A stretch of DNA of 64,000 bases from Acetobacteraceae bacterium (GTDB lineage: Bacteria > Pseudomonadota > Alphaproteobacteria > Acetobacterales > Acetobacteraceae), in contig JAIXWG010000065.1 of assembly GCA_027482245.1 (NCBI GenBank), positions 62,001 to 126,000 of the forward strand. The letters run 5' to 3'. Shown here piece by piece: positions 35,226 to 42,847 of the stretch; positions within the stretch are counted from its first letter, which is position 1; the number at the start of each line of letters is the position of its first letter. The position numbers and the translations under genes are program-made. Below the pieces are notes generated by a model, which had not been told where the DNA came from, ran no database searches, and saw only the letters and a list, made by a program, of their open reading frames with translations.

Positions 35226-35242
35226 GGACGACCGGAAAGACG
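35226..35242 (+). repeat. 17-bp direct repeat, copy 2
   Basis: GGACGACCGGAAAGACG, identical to 34027-34043. It lies just upstream of the start of the 145-residue gene (on the minus strand), as copy 1 lies upstream of the short recombinase gene. Both positions are therefore promoter-proximal. Confidence 0.6.
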
Positions 35243-35587
35243 CCAAAAGTAGCGGATTTCGGCCATTTTCCGGCTGCTTGATCGCGCAGCAATCGCGCTC
35301 GGCGCAGCGGCCACGATTTCGAGCCGTAGCACAAAACTACCATCAACATAGTGCAGCCTGCGCAGATGCAGGGCGACCTAAAAATGGCTATTTTCGGCCA
35401 GATTTCTGGGGTCTTTTCGGTTGACCATGCGGCGCAGAGGGCAAATGTTGTGCTTGCACATCGTGCTAAACTGGCAGAGCTGGCGGCCTCTGCGCCCCCG
35501 ATGCTCGCGCGATCAGCCCAGCGCGAGATTGCGCGCGAGCGCTGCGCAGGGTGATCTTCTTGCGCGCCCACGCTAGGCGCCCTAGCA

Positions 35588-35680
35588 GCGCGCTACAGCG
35601 CTTTTGCGTGCGCTCCGCTGCATGGGTAGCGGGCACGGCACTGCACCCCGCTGTAGCGCGCTTACAGCGCGTTGCCCGCT
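35588..35680. repeat. Inverted-repeat cluster, candidate double-strand origin
   Basis: GCGCGCTACAGCG (35588-35600) pairs perfectly with CGCTGTAGCGCGC (35649-35661), and AGCGGGCA (35628-35635) pairs with TGCCCGCT (35673-35680). The pairs interleave, and further CAGCGC copies surround them. The block is about 500 bases from the HUH-type Rep-like gene. Such cruciform-forming clusters are typical of rolling-circle origins, though the specific nick site is not identifiable by eye. Confidence 0.5.
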
Positions 35681-35798
35681 GCACGGCAGCTGGCGCAGCA
35701 GTGCAGGGCGCCAAGCAAGCAGCGAACGCACGCACAGCCCGTGCCCCCGGCGCCACCGCGCAACTCAGCGTCCGGCAGCAACCGCGTCTTGGCGCCGA

Positions 35799-36143
35799 TC
35801 AACGCTCGTGCGTCTCGGGCTGGATTTCGCGGGGTGAAGGGCTGGACCTGCGCGTCATTGCAACCGCCTTGGCGCGGCATCGCGCGCCGATCTCGTCCAG
35901 GAGCCTCGCATGCAGCGCCAGCAGGCCCCGCTTCCGCAGCATGTCGGGTTCCGCCTCTCCCTTCAGCGCGACATTCGCTGCCAGCGTGCCCAGCGCTTCG
36001 ATGCTCATCGGAAGGCCACGCGCGGCGATGGTGGCGAACCATGTGGGGTTTCGTCCGCATAGCCTGCTGAACTGGTACTGGCTGTCGGCAAGCCCGGCCT
36101 CATGCACGAGGCCATAGATCGATTTATCAACGCGATTTCTCAT
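35799..36143 (-). CDS. HTH-like island protein (DUF6626-like)
   Basis: A 114-residue protein. SQYQFSRLCGRNPTWFATIAARGLPMSIEALGTLAANV reads as a helix-turn-helix of the XRE-like kind, followed by a helical LRKRGLLALHARLLDEIGARCRAKA and a charged tail. It is divergent from the Rep-like gene across a 37-base gap, the typical position of a copy or transfer repressor. The start is the ATG at 36143 (a GTG precedes it by one codon). The DUF name is from memory and unverified. Confidence 0.65.
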   Translation of the reverse strand: MRNRVDKSIYGLVHEAGLADSQYQFSRLCGRNPTWFATIAARGLPMSIEALGTLAANVALKGEAEPDMLRKRGLLALHARLLDEIGARCRAKAVAMTRRSSPSPREIQPETHER

Positions 36144-36180
36144 CACGTATTTAGCGGAAACCGACGCGCCTGCGCTAAAT

Positions 36181-36729
36181 ATGTCAGTGGAAACCTCGCT
36201 GACCCAACCAACCGGCTTGCTTCATGCCGCGCGCACCAAGCGCCTGCCAATCGCCTCCTGCTATGCACGCTGGATCGCTGGCCATCGCTGGGATGTGGCG
36301 CTCACGCTGAACTTCGACAGCAACGTGAGCAGGGATGCCGCCGTTCGCGCGGCGCGCGTCTACTGGCAGGGCATCGATACGGAGCTGTTCGGGAGCAATG
36401 CCGTGCGTCGGCACAAGATCAGGCTGCAACGTGCCTGCTTCATCGAGGGCGAGACCGGCGTGCGCAACTGGCACTTTCACGCGGCAGTCCAGCTTCCCGC
36501 CCTGGATGACTGCCGCTGGGACGCGGCAGTGGTCGGTTCAGCCGAGCGCTTTGGCGACTTGCTCGTGGAGCGCTGGCGGGAGATGCGCGAGGCTGGGCGC
36601 TTCAGCAAGGCCGAGCCGATCTACGACGCGGCGGGATGGGCCACGTACATAAGCAAGGATGCTGGCAAGGGTGAGTGCGACCTATGCACCACGACCAGCC
36701 ACCTCACCTTCGACAGCGACACGATGTGA
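36181..36729 (+). CDS. HUH-type Rep-like protein
   Basis: A 182-residue protein with the order of rolling-circle replication or mobilisation initiators: motif 1-like DVALTLNFDSN (about residues 38-48), motif 2 HUH in NWHFHAAVQLP (His-Phe-His near residue 98) and motif 3 in GWATYISKDAG (Tyr-x-x-Lys near residue 160). The Tyr would nick one DNA strand. It is short, so it may be a minimal nickase or a degenerate relative. It diverges from the HTH-like gene and lies beside the inverted-repeat cluster, consistent with an origin-binding role. No metal or nicking data can be seen here. Confidence 0.6.
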   Translation: MSVETSLTQPTGLLHAARTKRLPIASCYARWIAGHRWDVALTLNFDSNVSRDAAVRAARVYWQGIDTELFGSNAVRRHKIRLQRACFIEGETGVRNWHFHAAVQLPALDDCRWDAAVVGSAERFGDLLVERWREMREAGRFSKAEPIYDAAGWATYISKDAGKGECDLCTTTSHLTFDSDTM

Positions 36730-36936
36730 CGCCGAGAGACTTGCTGCTGGGGGCGCGGGAGCGGTTCGCTGACGAGGCGGGCTGTTAATTGCGAAGCATT
36801 GGCCATCAAGCCGTAGCATATCACGCTGATACCAAAGCCCAGCAGCGATCATGGAGCGGGCTACCACGAACATGGCAACGCTGGTGATGCAGAGCATGGC
36901 TTGATGGCACCACCCAGCAAACCGCGATGCTTTTGA

Positions 36937-37314
36937 TCAGTACTCCGAGGGCAGCATCAGCACGCGATGATCACCTTCCGCGATGCACCACAGGGCGATC
37001 TCTTCGAGCACGAAATCCGTCCAGTCGATCTCTTGCCGGATGATGCGCCGGGGCGAGTTGCCATCGGTCATGGTGAGCACTGCCGATCTCGTCGCGGCAT
37101 CGACCACCAAGCTCCATGCCTGGAAGGGCTCGGCCCTTGCGCGGGCGTCGCTCTGCCAGCTGGCGATGGCATCCATCAGCCAATGCGCACCTGCCTGATC
37201 AGTCAGGAACGCCACGCCCTCGGTCAGTAGCAGCGAGCGGACGAGCCCGTGCCGGGTGAATGTGGCGCTACCGGTGAAATGCGCGAGCTGCTCTGCGAGC
37301 ATTTGAGCGTCCAT
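36937..37314 (-). CDS. DUF6876-like island protein
   Basis: A 125-residue protein: MDAQMLAEQLAHFTGSATFTRHGL, LLLTEGVAFLTDQAGAHWLMDAIASWQ and FVLEEIALWCIAEGDHRVLMLPSEY. I associate this pattern with DUF6876, a family common in mobile elements with no known function. AAGGAGG lies eight bases before the ATG at 37314, which decides the start over the GTG two codons upstream. The 207 bases between it and the Rep-like gene show nothing recognisable. Confidence 0.7.
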   Translation of the reverse strand: MDAQMLAEQLAHFTGSATFTRHGLVRSLLLTEGVAFLTDQAGAHWLMDAIASWQSDARARAEPFQAWSLVVDAATRSAVLTMTDGNSPRRIIRQEIDWTDFVLEEIALWCIAEGDHRVLMLPSEY

Positions 37315-37504
37315 GTGCACCGCCTCCTTGCGCGGCGCACGAGCAATAAGCAGGATTTCCCGCGCAGGTCGGCCGGAATTTCATGGGCGCGGCGGTGGCA
37401 CCGTGGTCTATGCTTCTGGAAAGGGCGGAGTTTTGGCCAGAAAGGCGGCCTTGCACCCGCTGCCATGCCAGATAGCATGCTTGCGCACCGGGCCAGGGGG
37501 CCAA

Positions 37505-37523
37505 ATCTCAAAACTATTGAGAT
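37505..37523 (+). repeat. Module-boundary palindrome, site B
   Basis: Perfect 7-bp arms ATCTCAA (37505-37511) and TTGAGAT (37517-37523) around spacer AACTA. It is related to site A (shared core TCAA-NACTN-TTGA) and in the same orientation. It lies 15 bases upstream of the GTG of the 627-residue gene, so it could also control that operon. Confidence 0.65.
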
Positions 37524-37538
37524 GTAGGGGGGGATGGA

Positions 37539-39422
37539 GTGACTGCGGCTGACCTTGCGGCCCGCCTTGAAGCGCTGACGACCGAGGCCAGCGACAGCTA
37601 CGATGCTGAGGAACAGGCCACGCGCTCCCACAGGCGTGCCCTGGTACGTGCTTACTTGCTGTGGCGCGACTGCCAGGCCTCGCCCGGCTTCCTCGACGCC
37701 CAGTACGAAGCGCATGGCATACGCGGGTACAAGCTTGCCGATGGCAATCGGCCCAACTTCAATCCCCTGCTTCGCCTCGTGTTCCGACGGAGCTTGGAGC
37801 TGCGCAACAATGCCAGCCGGATCGGTCAGCGTGCGGCGGCGCTGTCCGCGCTGCATGCCGAGCACGAGGACAACCCCAAGCGGTACCGCAAGGACCCCGA
37901 GGCCAAGCTGCTTGCCTTCATGAACGATAATGGCGGCATCTCGGGCCTCATCCAGCTTGATCAGGATGCGCGGGCAACCCGCGAGGGACGCCCTGGGCCG
38001 GGGGGCGTGCCCGCGCCACGAGAACGGGAGCCTGACGAGGAGTTCGGTATCGAAAGCCTAACCGCCCTGCGCAAGGCGGCGCTTGGCAGCGCGGTCGCTT
38101 CCACCGGCATCGCGCGCTTCATGCCATCTCGCCCCGTGCGGGTGGGTGCCGATGGCATGCTGGTACTGCTCGGCAAGCGCGAACCTGACGGCACGGTTGT
38201 CGTCGTCGGCAGCACAAACGAGGGCGAGGCGCTGGCGGCCACCATGCTGCACGCCAACGACTACACCCTTGCCAAGCTGCCATCCCCGTTTCGCGTGCTG
38301 GTCGAGACCGTGCGCACGCAGATGTATCCGCCGATTGCCTTGCCCACGGACCTCAAGCTGCGCAGGCAGTGGGAGGCCAAGCACGCGGATCGCTCGCACA
38401 TAACGACCAAGCAGCTGCCCTCGTGGGACGGCACGGGCAAGCCCGAGCGGGTGATGGCCGTCAAAAAGCTCGTCGTGCGTGCCGCCGACCAATCCATCCT
38501 GCTCAGCTCGTCCGCGCTGAACGCGTCAGTGGTGACGCTTTGCAAGCCCATCAAGGGCGCGTTTCCATATCTCGCCAGCAAGCCTGAGCCGCTGCACCGC
38601 GAGACGGCCATGCGCATACGCGCGCAGCTCAAGGCAGACCCAACGCTGGACGAGGACGAGCTGGTTATCGCATCGGGCGACTACCACTACGAGCCCATGC
38701 GCGATGCGGAGGCGGCCATGGAAGGCAAGGGGCTGCGCCTCGTTGAACGCATGATCGAAACCACGGAGATTTTCAGCATCGGCGTTAGGCCCCCGGCCGC
38801 GCGCTTTCCGGGTTATGGGCGCCACCGTGGCCGCGCCCGGCAAGACCGCTGGATCATCGAGCTTCAGCGAGAGCACGAGCAGCAAGCACGCGCGCTGTCG
38901 TTCTACGACACATGGCGTGACGCCGGTGCCGTGCTTGGCTTCCAGCCAACCTTCGATTTCTCAGCGTGGCGGCCCGCATGGAAGGCGGAGGTTGAACCCG
39001 TTTGGTTCGGCCAGCTGCGGGAGAGACTGCTCGATGGCTGGTTCGCCAGCTTTGGCGGGGGTACGCAGCTTGCACGCGCGACCAACCAGGCCATGCGATT
39101 TGCGCTGGACGGCAAGCAGCTCGCCATCGGCTTCAATTTCGACCCCCGGCAGGATGCAGTAGCGCCTTCCGTCTCCATGCCGCTTGCCACGACGCACGAG
39201 GCGACTTGGCTGCACATGAGCCGCGATATCGCGCCCACGCTCTACAACGTCGCCGATGCCGAGATCGTGGGCAAGGTTATGCTGGCAGGCAACGACAACG
39301 CGTTGGTCATCACCTACTCAACCGCCGTCGCCACCTTCAGCATCGCCGTGCCAACAGCCACCGTCACCGCCAAGGGTGTTTCGCGCAACGCGGCTGGGTT
39401 CGCGGAGCTGCGCTATGGCTGA
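37539..39422 (+). CDS. Unknown 627-residue partner of the transglycosylase-like protein
   Basis: A large soluble protein of no family I recognise. Residues 1-135 are helical and charged (ALRARLEAL-type repeats, RRSLELRNNASRIGQRAAAL). A Pro/Glu-rich linker (about 145-165) follows, then a mixed alpha/beta body with SRPVRVGADGMLVLLGKREPDG and IVIASGDYHYEPM-like strands. The last 100 residues are beta-rich (IVGKVMLAGNDNALVITYST). There are no transmembrane segments, nucleotide-binding motifs or Cys clusters. The start is the GTG at 37539 with a GGGGGGA-type site. Its stop overlaps the next gene by eight bases, so the two are co-translated and probably form a complex. Confidence 0.7.
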   Translation: MTAADLAARLEALTTEASDSYDAEEQATRSHRRALVRAYLLWRDCQASPGFLDAQYEAHGIRGYKLADGNRPNFNPLLRLVFRRSLELRNNASRIGQRAAALSALHAEHEDNPKRYRKDPEAKLLAFMNDNGGISGLIQLDQDARATREGRPGPGGVPAPREREPDEEFGIESLTALRKAALGSAVASTGIARFMPSRPVRVGADGMLVLLGKREPDGTVVVVGSTNEGEALAATMLHANDYTLAKLPSPFRVLVETVRTQMYPPIALPTDLKLRRQWEAKHADRSHITTKQLPSWDGTGKPERVMAVKKLVVRAADQSILLSSSALNASVVTLCKPIKGAFPYLASKPEPLHRETAMRIRAQLKADPTLDEDELVIASGDYHYEPMRDAEAAMEGKGLRLVERMIETTEIFSIGVRPPAARFPGYGRHRGRARQDRWIIELQREHEQQARALSFYDTWRDAGAVLGFQPTFDFSAWRPAWKAEVEPVWFGQLRERLLDGWFASFGGGTQLARATNQAMRFALDGKQLAIGFNFDPRQDAVAPSVSMPLATTHEATWLHMSRDIAPTLYNVADAEIVGKVMLAGNDNALVITYSTAVATFSIAVPTATVTAKGVSRNAAGFAELRYG

Positions 39423-40782
39423 GGATTTGGGCAAGCGTGCCGAGGGCTACGCGCTCTACCTGCCCGCCGTACAGGAGGGCTCAGCGGGAGAAGTCATCAG
39501 CGACGAGCCCATGCGCACGTCTGGTTCCTCTCCTGCGCAGCTTCGCATGTCGGCGCTGAACTGGCTCGAACCGTCGAACTCGCATTGGCACTACCCCTTC
39601 TGCTTGGCCAGCGCCGGGCACTTCATGGGCAGCACGCAGGACAACGCCGTGAACACGGCGCATCCAAGCACGGTCATCTTCGGCGACAGCGCGGGCTACC
39701 AGATCGGTACGGGCAAGCTATCGGAGACCAAGCCCTGGCTGGCGTTCCGCGACAGGCCCGATGAGATCATCCAGGCTTGGTCCAGCAGCGACATGCCCAT
39801 ACGGATCATGCGCTGGCTTGAGGCGCACTGTGACTACGGCATGACCATCGACATGCCGCTTTGGGCGAAGATGCCCACGCGCGAGGATACTCCGTTCCAC
39901 TACCTGTCCGAGCAAGAGCTGATCGCGCTGACCGTGGCCAACCTTGAGCTGATCTCCAAGCGGCGGGACCGGCAATCGCGCTGCAAGTTCCTCAACGTCC
40001 TGCAAGCCTATTCAACTGACGGCTCCGTCGGAGGCTCTCTCGCGAGCGAGGAACGATGGTTTGCCGCCGTCAAGGACTACGACTTTGAGGGATGGGCGCT
40101 AGGAGGCGAAGTTGGCTGGCGCGGAGGTATTAGCCGCGTGCTGCGCCGACTGCTGATCCTTCGCGATCAAGGATTGCTCGATGCCCCGCGCAGCTGGTGC
40201 CACGTGCTGGGCGTCAGCACCACGGAGTGGGCGGTCTGCCTAACGGCGATGCAGCGCGCGATCCGCGCCAGCACCAACCCGGACTTCACCATCAGCTTCG
40301 ACAGCGCCTCGCCCTACCTGACCGGTGGCCGCTACAACCATTATGCGATCCCGCCAGCTTTCGGGACGGACATGGACGGTTGGTTGATACGCTCGGCGAG
40401 GTTGCCGACCGGCTTTGCGGTGGCGAATGCCGTGGCTCCGCAGCAGTTTCCTGCGTCCAGCCCCATCGCTGACCTGTTCACCTTGCAGGATCTCAACCCG
40501 CGCAAGGACAGCTTCGAGCGCAAGACGATGGACACGCTGGGCGACCAGGTGCTCATCAACCACAACGTCTACGTCTACGTGAAGGCCATGATCGAGGCCA
40601 ACGAGGCGGTGTTCGTGAAGGGTATCGCCCCGAAGCCCATCATGGATGCGATCTCCATGATCGAGGACGTCTGTGGCGCGCGGGACTGGAAAACCGTGCT
40701 GGACCGCTATGCTGGCGCACTCGACGCCGCGACACCAGCACTGGTGGAAGACGGGGCAGAGGACGAAAATCAAGAGTCTTGA
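39415..40782 (+). CDS. Guanine-transglycosylase-like protein (TGT/DpdA superfamily)
   Basis: A 455-residue protein whose motifs follow tRNA-guanine transglycosylase in order. GDSAGYQ at 90-96 corresponds to TDSGGFQ, and TIDMPLW at 144-150 to the base-binding FDECTPY Asp. LNVLQ at 193-197 corresponds to GIIQG, and FEGWALGGEVGW at 224-235 to FDGYAVGGLAVG. HVLGVS at 263-268 corresponds to YLMGVG, and SFDSASP at 295-301 to the nucleophile FDCVMP. HNVYVYVKAM at 383-392 resembles HNLRYYQRLM. The CxCxxC zinc site of TGT is absent. This suggests base exchange of guanine for a 7-deazaguanine in DNA (DpdA-like) or RNA; which one is inference. It starts at the ATG at 39415, eight bases inside the upstream gene. 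Confidence 0.72.
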   Translation: MAEDLGKRAEGYALYLPAVQEGSAGEVISDEPMRTSGSSPAQLRMSALNWLEPSNSHWHYPFCLASAGHFMGSTQDNAVNTAHPSTVIFGDSAGYQIGTGKLSETKPWLAFRDRPDEIIQAWSSSDMPIRIMRWLEAHCDYGMTIDMPLWAKMPTREDTPFHYLSEQELIALTVANLELISKRRDRQSRCKFLNVLQAYSTDGSVGGSLASEERWFAAVKDYDFEGWALGGEVGWRGGISRVLRRLLILRDQGLLDAPRSWCHVLGVSTTEWAVCLTAMQRAIRASTNPDFTISFDSASPYLTGGRYNHYAIPPAFGTDMDGWLIRSARLPTGFAVANAVAPQQFPASSPIADLFTLQDLNPRKDSFERKTMDTLGDQVLINHNVYVYVKAMIEANEAVFVKGIAPKPIMDAISMIEDVCGARDWKTVLDRYAGALDAATPALVEDGAEDENQES

Positions 40783-40786
40783 GTTT
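40766..40786 (-). repeat. Module-boundary palindrome, site C (reversed)
   Basis: Arms AAAATCAA (40766-40773) and TTGAGTTT (40779-40786), one mismatch, spacer GAGTC. On the minus strand it reads with the same spacer polarity (GACTC) as site A. It overlaps the last codons of the transglycosylase-like gene and sits between two convergent genes, so a promoter operator is unlikely at this copy. Confidence 0.6.
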
Positions 40787-40810
40787 AGCGGCTAACACCC
40801 TGGCCACTGG

Positions 40811-41935
40811 CTAACCTGCGGCAGGTCGGCTTCGGAAGGCGGCGTAGGGGGTTTCGGCGCTGAGATTGCGTTGGAGGCCGAGCTTGGGTTCCGGTTGCTG
40901 ACCGTACTTCACCATGAATATGTCGAACTCACGGAGCTTGTTGTAGGTGCACCATCCGATATCACTCTCCAGGTCCTCCTTCCGCACCCGAGCAGCGATC
41001 AGCCGTGAGAGATCGACGATGGGGCGCGCTATGGTGGGATGGATGTAGTGGTATCTGCTACCCGGCCGTTCCTCATCCTCCACGTCTTCCGGTTCATCGC
41101 CACCGCTGTTTGGGATGATGTCTGCTTCGGTTATTCCGGTCGGCAGTTTCACGATTTGGCCTAGCCATCCAAGCTGGAAGAACGCTCGGGCCATCACGCG
41201 ATCCGGCTTCATCACCTCGTAACCGAGGTCCATCATGAGGTGCAAAGCCGTGATACTGCTTAGGTAATCTTGTTCTGCCGTAATGCGCCGGAAGATCGGC
41301 CATACATTTTTTGAGGAAATTCCTCCGCTCAAAAACTCAATGGCCGCCGAATTGGGGTTCTTGCGCGAAAAATCAGCAAGCGCCTTGGCTATTTTTATCG
41401 TTCGCATCAGTTTGCTGATGTTTCGATAGTAGCTGAGACCCGAAAATCTGCCGGTTCTCTCAAAGTATTGCCGCGCAGTAGGGCCAGAGAGTAGTAGGTT
41501 TGGCTCGTTTACGCTGCGCGAGCCATTTTTGGTGGATTTATTTTTCTTATCGAAAACCACGTCCCACTCTTTGTCACAAAATGAGAGCGCGTCATCGAAT
41601 ATCTCGCTGGTATCTTCAATCTCCTCACTCGCGCCTTCAGCGCGAATGCCTGCGTACCTGATCTTGGTCCATATGTGCCGCCACAACCGCTGCCTGCTTT
41701 CAGGGGAGTTGTCGGCGTAGCTGCTGAGGTTCGCGTCAGCGCACAAGCCGGTCACGAACTCCCGAAAGGCCCGTTGGCTGTCGGCATGCTGGATCGCATC
41801 CGACGATGGGCTGCGGGTGGCTTCGCTGTAAACGGCGACGCGTATACGACGATAGGCGTCCACCATCTCATCAAGGGTGTCCGGCGACAGCGACGGTATG
41901 ATTGGTTTGGCCCCGTAGTTCCAACCTCGCGCCAT
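40811..41935 (-). CDS. Unknown 374-residue island protein with possible HhH-glycosylase-like segment
   Basis: A soluble helical protein that I do not recognise. Around residues 227-258 it reads SITALHLMMDLGYEVMKPDRVMARAF then FQLGWLG, which resembles the KPD...R...LG stretch of helix-hairpin-helix DNA glycosylases; the similarity is short and could be chance. The C-terminal third has RPIVDLSRLIAARVRKEDL and ends SRPAAG. GGGGGGACGAA precedes the ATG at 41935. It converges on the transglycosylase-like gene and lies between palindrome sites C and D. Codon use is less GC-rich than in flanking island genes (many AAA, ATT and TTT codons), suggesting a separate origin. Confidence 0.6.
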   Translation of the reverse strand: MARGWNYGAKPIIPSLSPDTLDEMVDAYRRIRVAVYSEATRSPSSDAIQHADSQRAFREFVTGLCADANLSSYADNSPESRQRLWRHIWTKIRYAGIRAEGASEEIEDTSEIFDDALSFCDKEWDVVFDKKNKSTKNGSRSVNEPNLLLSGPTARQYFERTGRFSGLSYYRNISKLMRTIKIAKALADFSRKNPNSAAIEFLSGGISSKNVWPIFRRITAEQDYLSSITALHLMMDLGYEVMKPDRVMARAFFQLGWLGQIVKLPTGITEADIIPNSGGDEPEDVEDEERPGSRYHYIHPTIARPIVDLSRLIAARVRKEDLESDIGWCTYNKLREFDIFMVKYGQQPEPKLGLQRNLSAETPYAAFRSRPAAG

Positions 41936-42055
41936 TTCGTCCCCCCCTTGTCCAAGTCCAGCTTCCTCCCAAGAGCTAACCACAAGGCTTAGGCGACTGA
42001 AAAGGCGGCGGCTTGGCCGCCGTTGGACGGCCAACGAGGCTACGCCGAAGGGTCA

Positions 42056-42076
42056 GAAATCAAGACTTTTGAAATT
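42056..42076 (+). repeat. Module-boundary palindrome, site D
   Basis: Core TCAA (42060-42063), spacer GACTT, TTGA (42069-42072), with imperfect outer arms GAAATCAA and TTGAAATT. It has the same spacer and orientation as site A. It lies between the 374-residue gene and the restriction-modification operon. Confidence 0.55.
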
Positions 42077-42106
42077 CGCGGCAGTGCGCCCGCCTTCCAG
42101 GGTATC

Positions 42107-42847
42107 CTACTTTCCGCCCAGGTCGCCCCCGAGCACGGCGAGCGATGGAACCGCTACATTCCCGAGATACTGCTCGACCTCACGCTGGATATCCGCTGGG
42201 GTCTCCGGCCGAGTTTTGCACTTATCTGCCCAGGCCCGGCCAGGATGCAGCACGTCCCAGCGCGGTCGCAGCCCGTTGTATCTGCCCGCGCCGGGATCAT
42301 GATTTCCAAAGCCATCAATCAGACGGTTCCAGACTGGGGCGAAGTGGGCGATTAAGAGCTGCTCGGCGAGCGGTATCCACAGGTCTTGAACGACAAGGAA
42401 CCGACACACGAAATCCGCCACGTCGAGGTTCTGCGCCAACTGGATGCTATCAGCATGTTCGCGTAGGCGTGCTGCCAGAGCCGTGGTGTCTGTTGCTTCG
42501 GTGTTGAAGACCCCTTTGCGGCCTCCGGGAGGGATAGCCTTCCCAATGTATATCGGCCAACGAGGATCCCCCGCATCCGCGTTCGCTCTCGCAATTGGCG
42601 AATAGGTCGAGAACGCGCCGCGATAGTAGATGGCGTATATGCCGGCGCCACGAAACGCTGGCAGGCTTCCTATCGGCCGAGCTTTCTTCTCCAGCAGCGC
42701 CTTTGCGACAGCGATACCGAGGTTCTTGGTATCGAGAGGGTTGAAGGGCGCTATATCAGCGGGATCGACAAGCAAAGGCTCGCCGGTCTTCGCGTCCCAG
42801 TCCACCCCGTGGGGGTCCTTTGCAGGCTTCTTCCTGCCAGCGCTCAT
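42107..42847 (-). CDS. Eco29kI-family restriction endonuclease (GIY-YIG)
   Basis: A 246-residue type II restriction enzyme of the GIY-YIG nuclease fold. Residues GIYAIYY (69-75) and WPIYIGKA (97-104) give the paired tyrosines, RLREH supplies the catalytic Arg and His, Glu is in PLAEQLLIAHFAPVWN, and Asn is in RLIDGFGNHDPGAGRY. The C-terminal RPRWDVLHPGRAW is characteristic of Eco29kI relatives, which cut CCGCGG; the same specificity here is an inference. Its ATG overlaps the methyltransferase stop (ATGA), so it is made after, and coupled to, its protective partner. Confidence 0.88.
   Translation of the reverse strand: MSAGRKKPAKDPHGVDWDAKTGEPLLVDPADIAPFNPLDTKNLGIAVAKALLEKKARPIGSLPAFRGAGIYAIYYRGAFSTYSPIARANADAGDPRWPIYIGKAIPPGGRKGVFNTEATDTTALAARLREHADSIQLAQNLDVADFVCRFLVVQDLWIPLAEQLLIAHFAPVWNRLIDGFGNHDPGAGRYNGLRPRWDVLHPGRAWADKCKTRPETPADIQREVEQYLGNVAVPSLAVLGGDLGGK

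Larger units (their letters stand above)
35177..35798. other. Non-coding repeat-rich region, candidate origin
   Basis: No convincing gene lies in these 622 bases. The region holds the second 17-bp repeat (35226-35242), an AT-richer stretch with similar GGCTATTTTCGGCC/GATTTCGGCCATTTTCC runs (35255-35410), and a dense block of inverted repeats (35588-35680). It sits next to the HTH-like gene and the divergent Rep-like gene, where a replication or nicking origin would be expected. Confidence 0.5.

Noticed and set aside
35551..36117. 188-residue plus-strand frame across 35551-36117
   Set aside because: It runs through the inverted-repeat cluster and antisense to the HTH-like gene, with Ala/Arg-biased composition and no ribosome site.
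34140..42080. Four TCAA-N5-TTGA palindromes as a CRISPR or iteron array
   Set aside because: They are kilobases apart with genes between them and no regular spacers, so neither a CRISPR array nor clustered iterons fits. No CRISPR array was seen anywhere in the window.
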